DNA from: DT-110 sp030148525
Lineage (GTDB): Bacteria > Bacteroidota > Bacteroidia > Chitinophagales > Saprospiraceae
DNA length: 64,000 bases
Direction of reading: 5' to 3'
Assembly (NCBI GenBank): GCA_965227445.1
Contig: OZ245751.1
Location: forward strand, 1,364,001-1,428,000
Under the pieces are notes generated by a model. That model saw nothing but the letters and a program-made list of their open reading frames with translations, was not told the origin of the DNA and did not search any database. Position numbers and translations under genes: made by a program. Shown one piece after another: positions 1 to 7,497 of the stretch (the stretch's first letter is position 1; each line of letters opens with the position of its first letter).

Positions 1-567
1 CTCTTGGCTCGAGGCCTCCTTTACCTGCCTGTGATATCTCGACTTAGCCGCCTGCAGATTACGTTTCCTGCGGATCAGGTCCGTTTTTCGGTCGGCCAGT
101 TGTTCTGATCGTTTCTGGTCGCTGGATTCGTATGAACGGATGTCTCCATAGACTTTGTCCAGTTCGTATTCAACCTCCATTAAGTCCCTGGCCAGCTGAT
201 GCAGCCGATTACGCCTGGTCGGGGTGTCTGGTTGATCGGCCGTATCGACCATGATTGCGTGGATGTATGCTTCCCTTTTCTTCAATTGCCGGCCGGCTTC
301 TTTTAGCCTTGTCAAAAATCCGATCGTAGGGGCCACCTTCTTCATGGCTTCCATTTTCGGGGACGAGCTGGCTTTCATGGCCCCCATCGCTTCCAACAGA
401 TCCCGCAAATCATCCATCACAGATTCGATCACCGTATCAGGGATGACAGAAGCAAATCGGTACGGCTGATATTGTCGCACCGATGCTCCTGCACCCTCAA
501 GGATGACCAATCCCTGAGAAAAGTTCCGGGAATGGATAGTTGATTCTATGATCGATTTATCAAACAC
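1..567 (-). CDS. Hypothetical element protein, C-terminus beyond window edge
   Basis: The minus strand is open from a GTG at 567-565 to the window edge, giving at least 188 residues. The GTG overlaps the TGA of the upstream gene (562-560), which suggests translational coupling and is why I chose it. The sequence is highly charged and rich in Lys, Arg, Glu and Gln, especially after residue 100, and probably forms long coiled coils; methionines cluster in the middle (MGAMKAS, KMEAMKK). I do not recognise a family. It belongs to the minus-strand operon of the integrative element. The start is inferred, and an internal ATG near 420 is an alternative. Confidence 0.55.
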   Translation of the reverse strand, partial: MFDKSIIESTIHSRNFSQGLVILEGAGASVRQYQPYRFASVIPDTVIESVMDDLRDLLEAMGAMKASSSPKMEAMKKVAPTIGFLTRLKEAGRQLKKREAYIHAIMVDTADQPDTPTRRNRLHQLARDLMEVEYELDKVYGDIRSYESSDQKRSEQLADRKTDLIRRKRNLQAAKSRYHRQVKEASSQE

Positions 568-1330
568 GTACCGGCTTGCGTTTTTCAAATTGACCTTTTC
601 GCGTTCCACTGATAACTAAGCTGGGAAGATCGCCGGTCATGTATTCATCAAAGGCCCGATAGCTATTGCCTTTTTTGAGAAAATCGGAAGTCCTGACTTT
701 GTATTCGTAAAAATAGTTTCCAGGACCGGGCATCTCGGGTTCAGTCTGGCGGATGTATTCCAGGAATGGTGCCAGGTGTGGAACAAGTTTTACCAGCTGA
801 ACAGGGGGCAAACTCTTTTTGTCTTTCACCTGGGATCGATTCAGAAAATATACCTCACGCTTAAGGTGCTGGTAAGCATTCAGATCTTCCTCTGATTTAA
901 ATTCCTGCTGATTGCGCTGGGCTATCATACTCCTTTCCTCTTCTGAAACAGCTACACCTTTCCACTCCTTAGTAGGCTTATCGTAGTATCTGCCAGGCTC
1001 ATCACTTCTACCGCGGGCGTCATCAGCGGCGTAGTATAGATCCTTGACTTGATCAGGTGCCGTCTCAATGCTGTTGGTCCGAATGTGCTTCAAAGGAAGG
1101 TTGATATTCAAAGAACGATGATACAGGTCCCACACAGCGATACGAAGGTTAATGTCCTCCTGATCTTTCACCAAGTCAAGTACAACGGATTTGTCAGGAA
1201 GCTTCCCGGTGATAGCTTTCACAGCTTCTGCGACAGCCTGAAACTTACTCGCTATTTCCTCCCGCCTCTCTTTGAGCTGCTTGATGTCAAGCGCGGTAGC
1301 CGCTTCGTTGTTGATGGTTAGATTGTTCAT
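560..1330 (-). CDS. Hypothetical integrative-element protein
   Basis: A 256-residue soluble protein with no signal peptide or membrane segment. The first 60 residues are predicted helical and charged (KQLKERREEIASKF), and the C-terminus is very basic (GTRKGQFEKRKPVRV), which could fit nucleic-acid binding. I recognise no family. It lies 7 bp after a possible small gene and overlaps the start of the next gene downstream, so the three probably share a transcript. The TTGTGACA site array lies upstream of this group and is a candidate control region. Confidence 0.6.
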   Translation of the reverse strand: MNNLTINNEAATALDIKQLKERREEIASKFQAVAEAVKAITGKLPDKSVVLDLVKDQEDINLRIAVWDLYHRSLNINLPLKHIRTNSIETAPDQVKDLYYAADDARGRSDEPGRYYDKPTKEWKGVAVSEEERSMIAQRNQQEFKSEEDLNAYQHLKREVYFLNRSQVKDKKSLPPVQLVKLVPHLAPFLEYIRQTEPEMPGPGNYFYEYKVRTSDFLKKGNSYRAFDEYMTGDLPSLVISGTRKGQFEKRKPVRV

Positions 1331-1337
1331 GATATGT

Positions 1338-1514
1338 TCAGTTGTGGCCAGGTGGCCGGTGATAGAATGCTGTGCATATTTCCTGTTCGTAACCCCTTAT
1401 GTTGCGTAGGAGGGACAGGCGCAGCCGGACCAAACGGTGCTTCTGGCAGCACAGGCCACCAAAACCAATCGTAAGGGGCTGGTAATTAATGATGTATGTT
1501 GTTGTTTTTGACAT
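1338..1514 (-). CDS. Possible small element protein
   Basis: A 58-residue reading frame starting MSKTTTYIINYQPL, rich in Cys, Arg and Leu in the middle (GGLCCQKHRLVRLRLSLL). A start 24 bases further upstream (1538) is also possible. Support is positional: it ends 7 bp before the start of the 256-residue gene and begins just after the repeat array. I recognise no family, and the segment could equally be an untranslated leader; it contains a CCCCTTA/TAAGGGG inverted repeat. Confidence 0.35.
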   Translation of the reverse strand: MSKTTTYIINYQPLTIGFGGLCCQKHRLVRLRLSLLRNIRGYEQEICTAFYHRPPGHN

Positions 1515-1596
1515 AAGTCTTTTTCTCTCTTTATTCAAAAAGGCTACTTCAAGGCGACAGGGGGGGGAGTTTTTTTGCTAGTTTTCCGGATTTTAG

Positions 1597-1823
1597 TTGT
1601 GACAACTTGTGACACCCTTTAAGGCTTTGATTTACAATGATTTATGTGTCACAACTTATTTTTCCCCATCTTGTGACAAGTTGTGATCTTGTGACATTTA
1701 TTAAACTTTTTTTTAAAGTGTCACAGGTTGTCACAAGTTGTCACAAGATTGATTTTTGCCGATCTTGTGACACTTAAAACACTGATAGACAAACATATAA
1801 CTAAGTGTCACAAGATGTCACAA
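1597..1823. repeat. Array of TTGTGACA/TGTCACAA sites (iteron- or operator-like)
   Basis: Exact 8-mers TTGTGACA lie at 1597, 1607, 1671, 1689 and 1765, and its reverse complement TGTCACAA at 1647, 1729, 1739, 1806 and 1816. Near-matches lie at 1681 (TTGTGATC) and 1719 (TGTCACAG). Many neighbours are exactly 10 bp apart, one helical turn, forming pairs and triplets on the same DNA face. The spacers are AT-rich. The array fills the gap between the helicase gene, which ends at 1843, and the downstream minus-strand genes. This layout fits iterons of a replication origin or a cooperative repressor array; which one cannot be read from sequence. Confidence 0.85.
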
Positions 1824-1842
1824 GAAGAATTCAGTAAACTTC

Positions 1843-4206
1843 TCAAAAAGGGAGGTCATCCCCCTCTGTAGCCTTTTCCTCTATTTCCTCTGGTTCCTTA
1901 TTGTCATTAACATCCACTTTTACCACGTTATAGCACCAGGACCTTCTGCCGTTGATGCGTTTTTGTGATCGTTCAAACTTTGCCTTACTAAGGGCCTCCC
2001 CTACCTTCTTTTTGGAAGGGCGAAGGCCGGACATAGTATCCAGGTACTGCAAAATTTGGGTATTGGTCATCCACATTCCGGCTTCGTATTCCCTAGCCTC
2101 TTTATCAAATACCGGTTTGCGGAAATATTGAATCAGTAATTCGTATTCCTTGTGCTGTACCTCAAACTGTTCGTTATGCTTGGCCAGCTCGTCCTTATCA
2201 TTTGGTGTAAGCCAATACTCGTAACCGGACTTCCACTTTTGGTAAGCCTCAGCCCATACCTTATTTATATCTATCGTCTTTGCGGCCTCGAGGTCGATTG
2301 ACTGTACCTGAAAAGGCAAAAACCGCCGGTTGCCGGTAGAATCGTGCAAAAACTCTTGCTCGTTACTGGAACCAATAAAGGAGCAGATTTTGGGTCTCTC
2401 CTCCGGATACCGGCCGTATGGCATACGTACTTTTACCGTGTTCTTAGTGATGAATCCTTTAAACTCGTTGATCTTCTTACCGGTGACCGAAGCAAAGTAA
2501 TCATCCAGGTTAAAGATGAAATTGGTCGTAGTGTCGAGGATACTATCCTTATTCTCGGGATCTACTCCACCTTCTTTGTAGTAGAGCTGCAGCTCAGGAG
2601 GGCAAAGCGCCTTTATCCAGGTACTCTTAAATGTGCCCTGGGGACCGGTCAAGACAAAACAAAAATGGTTACGGCAGGTCTTTTTATCATAGGCATTGGC
2701 AATGGATCCAACCAACCATTTGGTTAGGTATTTGGTAAACATCGTGTGGTGGTCTGGATCGTCCGGATCCAGGGTGATGGTTTGGGCTAGTTCGTCAATT
2801 TTCCCCGTGGCGTTGATGTTTTCCAGGCTGGAGAAATACTCCTCAATGGGGTTTGCCTCCGGGGAAAAGTTACTTTCGATCAGATCGGCAACGGTTGATT
2901 TAGAAGCTCCCTTAATACTCTTGTACTTCAATCGCCGTACGATCGTATTAAGCATACGATCATTTATCTGCTCCCATTCCTTCGCCTTCTTTGGCTTGAT
3001 TTCCGGCATCCCGGTAATAACATTGAACCGGTATTCGGCTATATCCTTTAGGGCATCCTCTAAATTTTTGATTGTACTATGGCCAGTAAAATCTTCTGGC
3101 TCCTGGTCCAGGTCCTCCGGGTGGGCAGGTTCCTTCACCGGTGCTTGACTAGGTGAGGACGGCTCTCCCCTCTCCTGCAGCATTCGTTTTACATCGTAGG
3201 TGATACCATTGTCTTTTGCATAGGCCAAAAAAGAACCAATCCCAACGGAGCCGTTAGCTTTGGCCAGGGCCCTGGTAAAATCCTGGTCGGTTTCCTGCTC
3301 GGAGTATGCAGGGTGAAAGCAGGAAATACGATGTGCCAGTTCCCGTCCGTTCTCTCCGTATTCTCCTGCCAACGGCAAAAGGGCTTTTGTAAACCAGGTC
3401 TCCACGCCCTGGGTAATATCCTGGCGTTTCTCCTCAATGGTCCGGATTACGTCTTGTACCTTCTCATCGGTAGTAAATTCGTATTTGTAACTCGCCTCCC
3501 CCCCTCTGTTGCCTTCGTTGCCTTCTTCCTGTTTGGTGGGCTCCTTCGCTGGAGGCTCAAACGGGAAAACCTTGCTTTTCAGATTGACGTGAAATAAAGC
3601 CTCTTCCGGCTGCCAGGTATAAAACCACATCTGCGCTAACTTGTCCACATTCTTATCAATGTGCGGACCTTTGCGTTCATCCTGGGAAGAGCGGAGCGGA
3701 AGCTCCAGTAATTCGGACAGGTGCCGGTAAATAGGCTCTCTTGCTTGCCGGTGGTGGTCTTTATCATTGTCTGACCAAATGAGAATCCGCAAGCCCTGGC
3801 CAGAAGGTGACAGGAAGGATGCAAATACGTATGGATCGTCTTTCAGTCGATCAAAAGCCGTGCTCAGGTCAGGGACCTTATCCAGGCCGTCAACGTCGAA
3901 TCCATGCAAGGGAAAGTATGTTTTGCAATGATTTTGGTTTGCATAGGGAAAGTCGCCAATAACAAAGTATGGGCATTCGGCCTTTTTCCGAGCCTTGTAT
4001 TTTAAAGGGTCCGATAGTTTAAGCTCGCGAAGTTCATACGACAAACCTTTCAACTCCTCATTCCCCTCCTTTATCAGTTTCAACAGATCCGCCAATCGGA
4101 TTTCTTCCTTCCTTTCCGTCTTTTTTACGTTCCTGAAAAGGGAAACCGTTGTTTGTAATCGACTGGTTGTCTTGCTATAATCGTAGGATTGATTTATATT
4201 TACCAT
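1843..4206 (-). CDS. BT4734/VirE-type primase-helicase protein of mobile element
   Basis: A 787-residue two-part protein common on Bacteroidota mobile elements. Residues about 60-200 match the BT4734-like N-terminal (VirE N) domain, related to primase-polymerase folds: HGFDVDGLD and FLSPSGQGLRILIW are visible. Residues about 420-700 are the virulence-associated-E-like P-loop ATPase, with Walker A GPQGTFKST near 519, a Walker B-like FNLDDY near 565, and the TGNRRFLPFQV arginine segment. The middle (about 220-370) is charged linker. It probably acts in replication of the element. A short gap with a hairpin separates it from the ribbon-helix-helix gene upstream. ATG at 4206 gives the full domain and fits the gap. 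Confidence 0.88.
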   Translation of the reverse strand: MVNINQSYDYSKTTSRLQTTVSLFRNVKKTERKEEIRLADLLKLIKEGNEELKGLSYELRELKLSDPLKYKARKKAECPYFVIGDFPYANQNHCKTYFPLHGFDVDGLDKVPDLSTAFDRLKDDPYVFASFLSPSGQGLRILIWSDNDKDHHRQAREPIYRHLSELLELPLRSSQDERKGPHIDKNVDKLAQMWFYTWQPEEALFHVNLKSKVFPFEPPAKEPTKQEEGNEGNRGGEASYKYEFTTDEKVQDVIRTIEEKRQDITQGVETWFTKALLPLAGEYGENGRELAHRISCFHPAYSEQETDQDFTRALAKANGSVGIGSFLAYAKDNGITYDVKRMLQERGEPSSPSQAPVKEPAHPEDLDQEPEDFTGHSTIKNLEDALKDIAEYRFNVITGMPEIKPKKAKEWEQINDRMLNTIVRRLKYKSIKGASKSTVADLIESNFSPEANPIEEYFSSLENINATGKIDELAQTITLDPDDPDHHTMFTKYLTKWLVGSIANAYDKKTCRNHFCFVLTGPQGTFKSTWIKALCPPELQLYYKEGGVDPENKDSILDTTTNFIFNLDDYFASVTGKKINEFKGFITKNTVKVRMPYGRYPEERPKICSFIGSSNEQEFLHDSTGNRRFLPFQVQSIDLEAAKTIDINKVWAEAYQKWKSGYEYWLTPNDKDELAKHNEQFEVQHKEYELLIQYFRKPVFDKEAREYEAGMWMTNTQILQYLDTMSGLRPSKKKVGEALSKAKFERSQKRINGRRSWCYNVVKVDVNDNKEPEEIEEKATEGDDLPF

Positions 4207-4219
4207 TGTTAGTAGGATT

Positions 4220-4257
4220 TAAAGCCGGGCCGCCTCCACAGCTGTACCCGGCTTTTT
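4220..4257. other. Intercistronic hairpin before helicase gene
   Basis: Inverted repeat AAAGCCGGG ... CCCGGCTTT with a 17-nt loop. It is followed by a T-run on the plus strand, but on the minus strand, where the genes lie, the T-run is absent. It sits between the stop of the ribbon-helix-helix gene and the start of the primase-helicase gene, so it may act as a leader or RNA-stability structure rather than a simple terminator. Confidence 0.5.
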
Positions 4258-4452
4258 TTATGCAATATCAATTCCTTGCTTCTTGATTTCCGATATCGGA
4301 TATCCTCGGTTGACCAGGTCGGTAGCAATTAAGCGTTTGATGTAACTACTCACCGTGGTCTTTTCCTCGGCCGCGATCTTCCGCATTGTCTTCATCACAT
4401 TCATGCTTACTGTGGATCCCGCCGTGATATGCTTTCTATTTCGTGTTGCCAT
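4258..4452 (-). CDS. Small ribbon-helix-helix-like DNA-binding protein
   Basis: A 64-residue basic protein. The pattern GSTVSMNVMKTMRKIAAEEKT followed by VSSYIKRLIATDLVNRG resembles the short strand plus two helices of ribbon-helix-helix (Arc/MetJ/ParG-type) proteins, which bind DNA as dimers and regulate copy number, partition or element genes. The family call is by pattern only. It lies immediately upstream of the primase-helicase gene on the same strand. It is a natural candidate to bind the repeated TTGTGACA sites, but nothing in the sequence proves that. Confidence 0.65.
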   Translation of the reverse strand: MATRNRKHITAGSTVSMNVMKTMRKIAAEEKTTVSSYIKRLIATDLVNRGYPISEIKKQGIDIA

Positions 4453-4468
4453 TCTAGTTTAGTTTAAA

Positions 4469-4490
4469 TGCCCCCAGCTAAAGCCGGGGG
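4469..4490. other. Leader hairpin upstream of ribbon-helix-helix gene
   Basis: Perfect GCCCCC/GGGGGC stem with a 10-nt loop, 17 nt upstream of the ATG at 4452 (minus strand). The rest of 4491-4636 is AT-rich and holds nothing I recognise. Confidence 0.45.
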
Positions 4491-4636
4491 CGTCAAACAA
4501 AAGATAATCCGTGCTTAAGGCCATTGGCAATGTGCGGCATATCTGGCCTATTCCACAGGACAAATATTTATACTTGTTAAGGTTTTGAAAATCAATTGAT
4601 TATATGGTTTTACACCAATGTAGTTAATTGATAGAA

Positions 4637-4987
4637 TCAACGAAAAGCAGGTTTGCCTTTAGTGATTAGGTAAAGCTGTTCATGAAGTTTCATGTTTTCA
4701 TTCGACAATCGGTTATTCTCCGCTTCGAGCTCTCCTTTGGATTTATGTGACTTAAGGAACAACGCGGGGCGAACGTCTACCCTGCCCTGGTTGGTGGTAC
4801 ACACGAATGTATAGTCCTCTTCGTGGGAGGTATTCATATCGGCATGCTCCGGGCTATCAAACTGGAGAATCTCTCCTTTGCCGGTGCAAGACATAGACAG
4901 GATTACCTCTACCCCTTCCTCTTGGGGGAAGTGTTCTAGATAATGCTTCCGGATTATCGGTGCTGCTTCAAAAATTGAGTATGACAT
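4637..4987 (-). CDS. Hypothetical element protein with C-terminal coiled coil
   Basis: A 116-residue protein beginning MSYSIFEAAPIIRKHYLEHF. An upstream in-frame ATG (5065) would overlap the preceding gene by 53 bp, so ATG 4987 is preferred. The N-terminal 75 residues look like a small globular domain; residues about 80-105 form a short coiled coil (KGELEAENNRLSNENMKL). I recognise no family. It is part of the run of small minus-strand genes between the helicase and the membrane protein. Confidence 0.55.
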   Translation of the reverse strand: MSYSIFEAAPIIRKHYLEHFPQEEGVEVILSMSCTGKGEILQFDSPEHADMNTSHEEDYTFVCTTNQGRVDVRPALFLKSHKSKGELEAENNRLSNENMKLHEQLYLITKGKPAFR

Positions 4988-5012
4988 AGGTATTTGATTG
5001 AATGGTGAATAA

Positions 5013-5282
5013 TTAGATTCCAAGCAGGCCCCGGAGGGCTTGCTGTAGATCTGCCTTCCCGGCACTGGTACCCGTACGGTAGGCAGTTTCCAGTATATCG
5101 TTAAGCAGTACGACCACCGGTTCCCGCCCGGTGTACTCTTTGATTGTATCGCCGTCGGAGTTTATGAGGTAGACCTCATGTTCGCCGTATGCTTCTATGG
5201 TGTAATCTACCAACACAATGGCCCATTCTTTGGCGGCTTTGTAATAGGTGCCCGCTGTGCGTAAAAATTGCTGTATAGTCAT
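5013..5282 (-). CDS. Hypothetical small element protein
   Basis: 89 residues, acidic to neutral, starting MTIQQFLRTAGTYYKAAKEW. It has a predicted beta-rich middle (YGEHEVYLINSDGDTIKEY) and a helical end. No signal peptide, membrane segment or known motif. The ATG lies 2 bp beyond the stop of the gene upstream (5285), so it is almost certainly co-transcribed with it. No function can be assigned. Confidence 0.6.
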   Translation of the reverse strand: MTIQQFLRTAGTYYKAAKEWAIVLVDYTIEAYGEHEVYLINSDGDTIKEYTGREPVVVLLNDILETAYRTGTSAGKADLQQALRGLLGI

Positions 5283-5284
5283 CG

Positions 5285-5509
5285 TTATTGATTTTCGTAG
5301 ATGTCCTCCCCCAGCATGTCAGCCATCGCAAACCAGTAGGTCTTTCGCTGGATGCTCACAATGCCATATTTGGGAAGCTCTTCAACGTTGTTCAGATAGT
5401 TGAATACCTTCCTGGTATGGGTCGGATCGGTGGTGAAAACAGCGAGCCACAGGAAGATGTGGACGCCCTTATTTTTCTCAGATAATGGTATCCTTCTTTG
5501 TTCTAACAT
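5285..5509 (-). CDS. Hypothetical small element protein
   Basis: 74 residues from ATG 5509 (MLEQRRIPLSEKNKGVH). An upstream ATG at 5578 is possible, but a perfect 9-bp hairpin (5527-5548) falls between the two, which favours the downstream start with the hairpin in the leader. The aromatic-rich body (IFLWLAVFTTD, KTYWFAMADML) and the HTRKVFNYLNNVEELPKYG segment could be a small winged-helix-like fold, but this is only an impression. Confidence 0.55.
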   Translation of the reverse strand: MLEQRRIPLSEKNKGVHIFLWLAVFTTDPTHTRKVFNYLNNVEELPKYGIVSIQRKTYWFAMADMLGEDIYENQ

Positions 5510-5526
5510 TGGCAAAGGATTTAAAG

Positions 5527-5548
5527 GCGAAGGGGCGTACCCCTTCGC
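5527..5548. other. Perfect hairpin in leader of small element gene
   Basis: GCGAAGGGG-CGTA-CCCCTTCGC, a 9-bp perfect stem with a tetraloop, 18 nt upstream of ATG 5509 on the minus strand. It has no following T-run, so it is not a typical terminator. Confidence 0.6.
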
Positions 5549-5584
5549 AGAATAATTGAATTGCAGCTTGGTTAACAATCTAAT

Positions 5585-5905
5585 TTACAGGCTCGTGGCT
5601 GGCTCATTTACCCGCGATCGGTAGTAGGAGTTCTTGCATCGTTTAGAGCAAAATTTCCTGTTCGGGGTGCTCTGGAACAGCTCGTCATTACACTGCCTGC
5701 AGTATCGCCTATTTACTGTTGGGATAGATTGGCCAGGGCGTGCGCTCCGTTGCTGGTTGCCCGGTTCCGGCCGGGCGTTGGCTTTCCCAGGCTGGTCCCG
5801 TTGGTGGTCAGTATCAGGCGGAGCTCCAGGAGTAATCCAAGTACAATCATAAAGACGATGAAGTGGTGGTAAATGGATTGTGCAGCCTGGCCACCGTCGG
5901 CCCAT
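5585..5905 (-). CDS. Zinc-ribbon-like small protein, start unresolved
   Basis: The C-terminal 40 residues carry a convincing zinc-binding pattern, C-x2-C ... FCSKRC followed by a basic tail (KNSYYRSR), like small Zn-ribbon proteins of mobile elements. The only ATG (5905) makes the first 60 residues overlap the membrane-protein gene in another frame, and that portion is Pro/Arg-rich and looks like shadow sequence. The real product is probably shorter and starts near the membrane gene's stop (5713), but no ATG, GTG or TTG is obvious there. A frameshift joining it to the membrane protein is another possibility. Confidence 0.4.
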   Translation of the reverse strand: MGRRWPGCTIHLPPLHRLYDCTWITPGAPPDTDHQRDQPGKANARPEPGNQQRSARPGQSIPTVNRRYCRQCNDELFQSTPNRKFCSKRCKNSYYRSRVNEPATSL

Positions 5906-6255
5906 AGCCCGGCAACGTGTTGGGCGGTGCCTACTTCATAGACAACCAGGCCAACCGAACCAATAAGGCCCAGCCAGCCGTTCCCCTTGCGGTTGTCGGA
6001 AAAGTCGCGGATCGATGAAACCAGAAGGGCCAGGCGAACGCCTTCCTCGATCGTGGCCGCAAAAATGGCCATTGCCCAGGCGCCCCAATCGGGGAAACGA
6101 GTGTCAAAGATGTGGTGATAGTAGTCGGTCCGGAAGGTGCCGACGATCATAAAAGTGCCTACGGCCATTATCAATAGGGCGGTAGGGGCGTAGTCGCTTA
6201 CGCGTTGCATAATGCGCGATACGTCAGAATTCATTAAATTGTGATTCATAAACAT
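5713..6255 (-). CDS. Hypothetical element membrane protein, about four TM segments
   Basis: 180 residues. Hydrophobic segments lie near residues 24-43 (ALLIMAVGTFMIVGTF), 58-78, 95-112 (GLIGSVGLVVYEVG) and 128-148 (FIVFMIVLGLLLELRLIL). The conserved-looking ATIEEGVRLALLVSS lies between TM2 and TM3. The C-terminus is polar (GKPTPGRNRATSNG). Family not recognised. ATG 6255 or the ATG at 6249 could start it. A hairpin (6266-6294) precedes it in the leader, and the zinc-ribbon frame follows with overlap. Confidence 0.65.
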   Translation of the reverse strand: MFMNHNLMNSDVSRIMQRVSDYAPTALLIMAVGTFMIVGTFRTDYYHHIFDTRFPDWGAWAMAIFAATIEEGVRLALLVSSIRDFSDNRKGNGWLGLIGSVGLVVYEVGTAQHVAGLWADGGQAAQSIYHHFIVFMIVLGLLLELRLILTTNGTSLGKPTPGRNRATSNGAHALANLSQQ

Positions 6256-6265
6256 GTTTTTACAG

Positions 6266-6294
6266 GCCTCCTCTACGTTGCAGCGTGAGGGGGC
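6266..6294. other. Leader hairpin upstream of element membrane protein
   Basis: GCCTCCTC pairs with GAGGGGGC (8 bp with one G-U) across a 13-nt loop, 10 bp upstream of the ATG at 6255 on the minus strand. Confidence 0.35.
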
Positions 6295-6312
6295 TTTTGG
6301 TTTGTAATAGAA

Positions 6313-6597
6313 TTAGTTTGCAGATTTTAGAACCTCGTCCAATTCGGAGCGCAGCCAATAATACCGCTTACCCTGGCGGTGGATCGGTTGGAGCTTCCCC
6401 TTCTTAATCCACCGGTAAATGGTCATGGTGCTTACCCTCGCGATTGAGGCCATTTCTTCAATGTAGATGATCTCCTTTTCGGTAGGGGAGCGGTAGTCGT
6501 CATCACTGATGACAGCCTCCAGCTCGGTCACCTCCCCGGCCAGCTTGACCAGCTCGGAACGAATCCTACCTAAGGATCTTGACACGGCGTTTTCCAT
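6313..6597 (-). CDS. Excisionase-family helix-turn-helix protein
   Basis: 94 residues. The C-terminal half has the MerR-like HTH_17 signature of excisionases and element regulators: IEEMASIARVSTMTIYRWI, then KKGKLQPIHRQGKRYYWLRSEL (wing and final helix). The N-terminal 40 residues form an acidic helix (RIRSELVKLAGEVTELEAV) typical of Bacteroidota homologues. It probably bends DNA at the attachment site with the integrase encoded upstream, or regulates the element. It lies between the integrase pair and the small-gene operon. Confidence 0.8.
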   Translation of the reverse strand: MENAVSRSLGRIRSELVKLAGEVTELEAVISDDDYRSPTEKEIIYIEEMASIARVSTMTIYRWIKKGKLQPIHRQGKRYYWLRSELDEVLKSAN

Positions 6598-6702
6598 AAT
6601 TCAATTTTGATGATTAAAAGTGTGTGATTGCTGTTAGTATGCAATTTACAATAATATACCATTCAAATCAATTTCAAACGTAACATTTTGGACAAAAAAT
6701 TA

Positions 6703-7497
6703 CTACCTCACTAGTATGTTGCTTAAAGCGTTAACAATCAGTGGTATATCAATCCTGGATAATTCAATGGCTTTGAAGGTTTTCACTGCAATTGAATGTT
6801 TTGGTTCCTTCTCAAAGAAGTTTAATGCCTCCTTTCCAGTTTCCACACATTTCATTAAGAAAGATTTGAATGCACCTTGAAATTCGATATTGAACCAATT
6901 GTACAGGTTGATTTCCTGGTCTTTGTAACATTCCCTCAAAAATGGGGATAGGTACACATATCCCTTTATTTGCATCTGAAAATCAGGGTCTAATTTTGAA
7001 ATTACTTTCTCCGGATCTCCACCTGAAACAACATCGAGTAATTCCCAAAAACTAAAATATTCTGCAGATACAGTAAATCCGTACTTTTCGTTTAGGAATC
7101 CTTGATATTGCGACAGTAGCCGATCCAACAAAGCTCTTTCTAAAAAAGACGTGAGGGAATCTGTGTAGTGGTACAGATTGTTGGAAAAACCCTTTAAAGA
7201 AAAGCTCTTCCCGTAGTGATTTGCCTCAATTCTTAAAACTTTCCGGATAGTTTCTTCAATGAATTTTATATCATCATTGATGGTTTGATCCTTTCCTTTT
7301 TCAAAAACATCTTCAAATTCATTCTCCGTGAACCATCTAAACGGAGAGTATGATCCTGCAAATGCAAATTGATGATTCATTCGATCGTACGTGACCCTAC
7401 AATACACAGGGTAGTGTTCTTTCCCATCCTCTACTATTGGCTTCACCCTATCGTTGAGATAGTAGACAATTCCAATCTTCTTTTCCTTCTTTGGCAT
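6703..7497 (-). CDS. Integrase-coupled protein with arm-DNA-binding-like N-terminus
   Basis: 264 residues. The start codon overlaps the integrase stop (TGATG at 7499-7495), so translation is coupled. Residues 8-45 (IGIVYYLNDRVKPIVE, HYPVYCRVTYDRMNHQFAF) resemble the beta-sheet arm-binding domain at the N-terminus of Bacteroidota tyrosine recombinases, but no catalytic domain follows. The rest is helical and unfamiliar. The gene is visibly more AT-rich than its neighbours, suggesting separate acquisition. It could be an accessory recombination factor or a cargo gene; no function is proven. Confidence 0.65.
   Translation of the reverse strand: MPKKEKKIGIVYYLNDRVKPIVEDGKEHYPVYCRVTYDRMNHQFAFAGSYSPFRWFTENEFEDVFEKGKDQTINDDIKFIEETIRKVLRIEANHYGKSFSLKGFSNNLYHYTDSLTSFLERALLDRLLSQYQGFLNEKYGFTVSAEYFSFWELLDVVSGGDPEKVISKLDPDFQMQIKGYVYLSPFLRECYKDQEINLYNWFNIEFQGAFKSFLMKCVETGKEALNFFEKEPKHSIAVKTFKAIELSRIDIPLIVNALSNILVR

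Noticed and set aside
1597..1823. CRISPR array
   Set aside because: Repeats are 8 bp, spacing is 10 bp or irregular, and there are no spacers of 30-40 bp and no cas genes.
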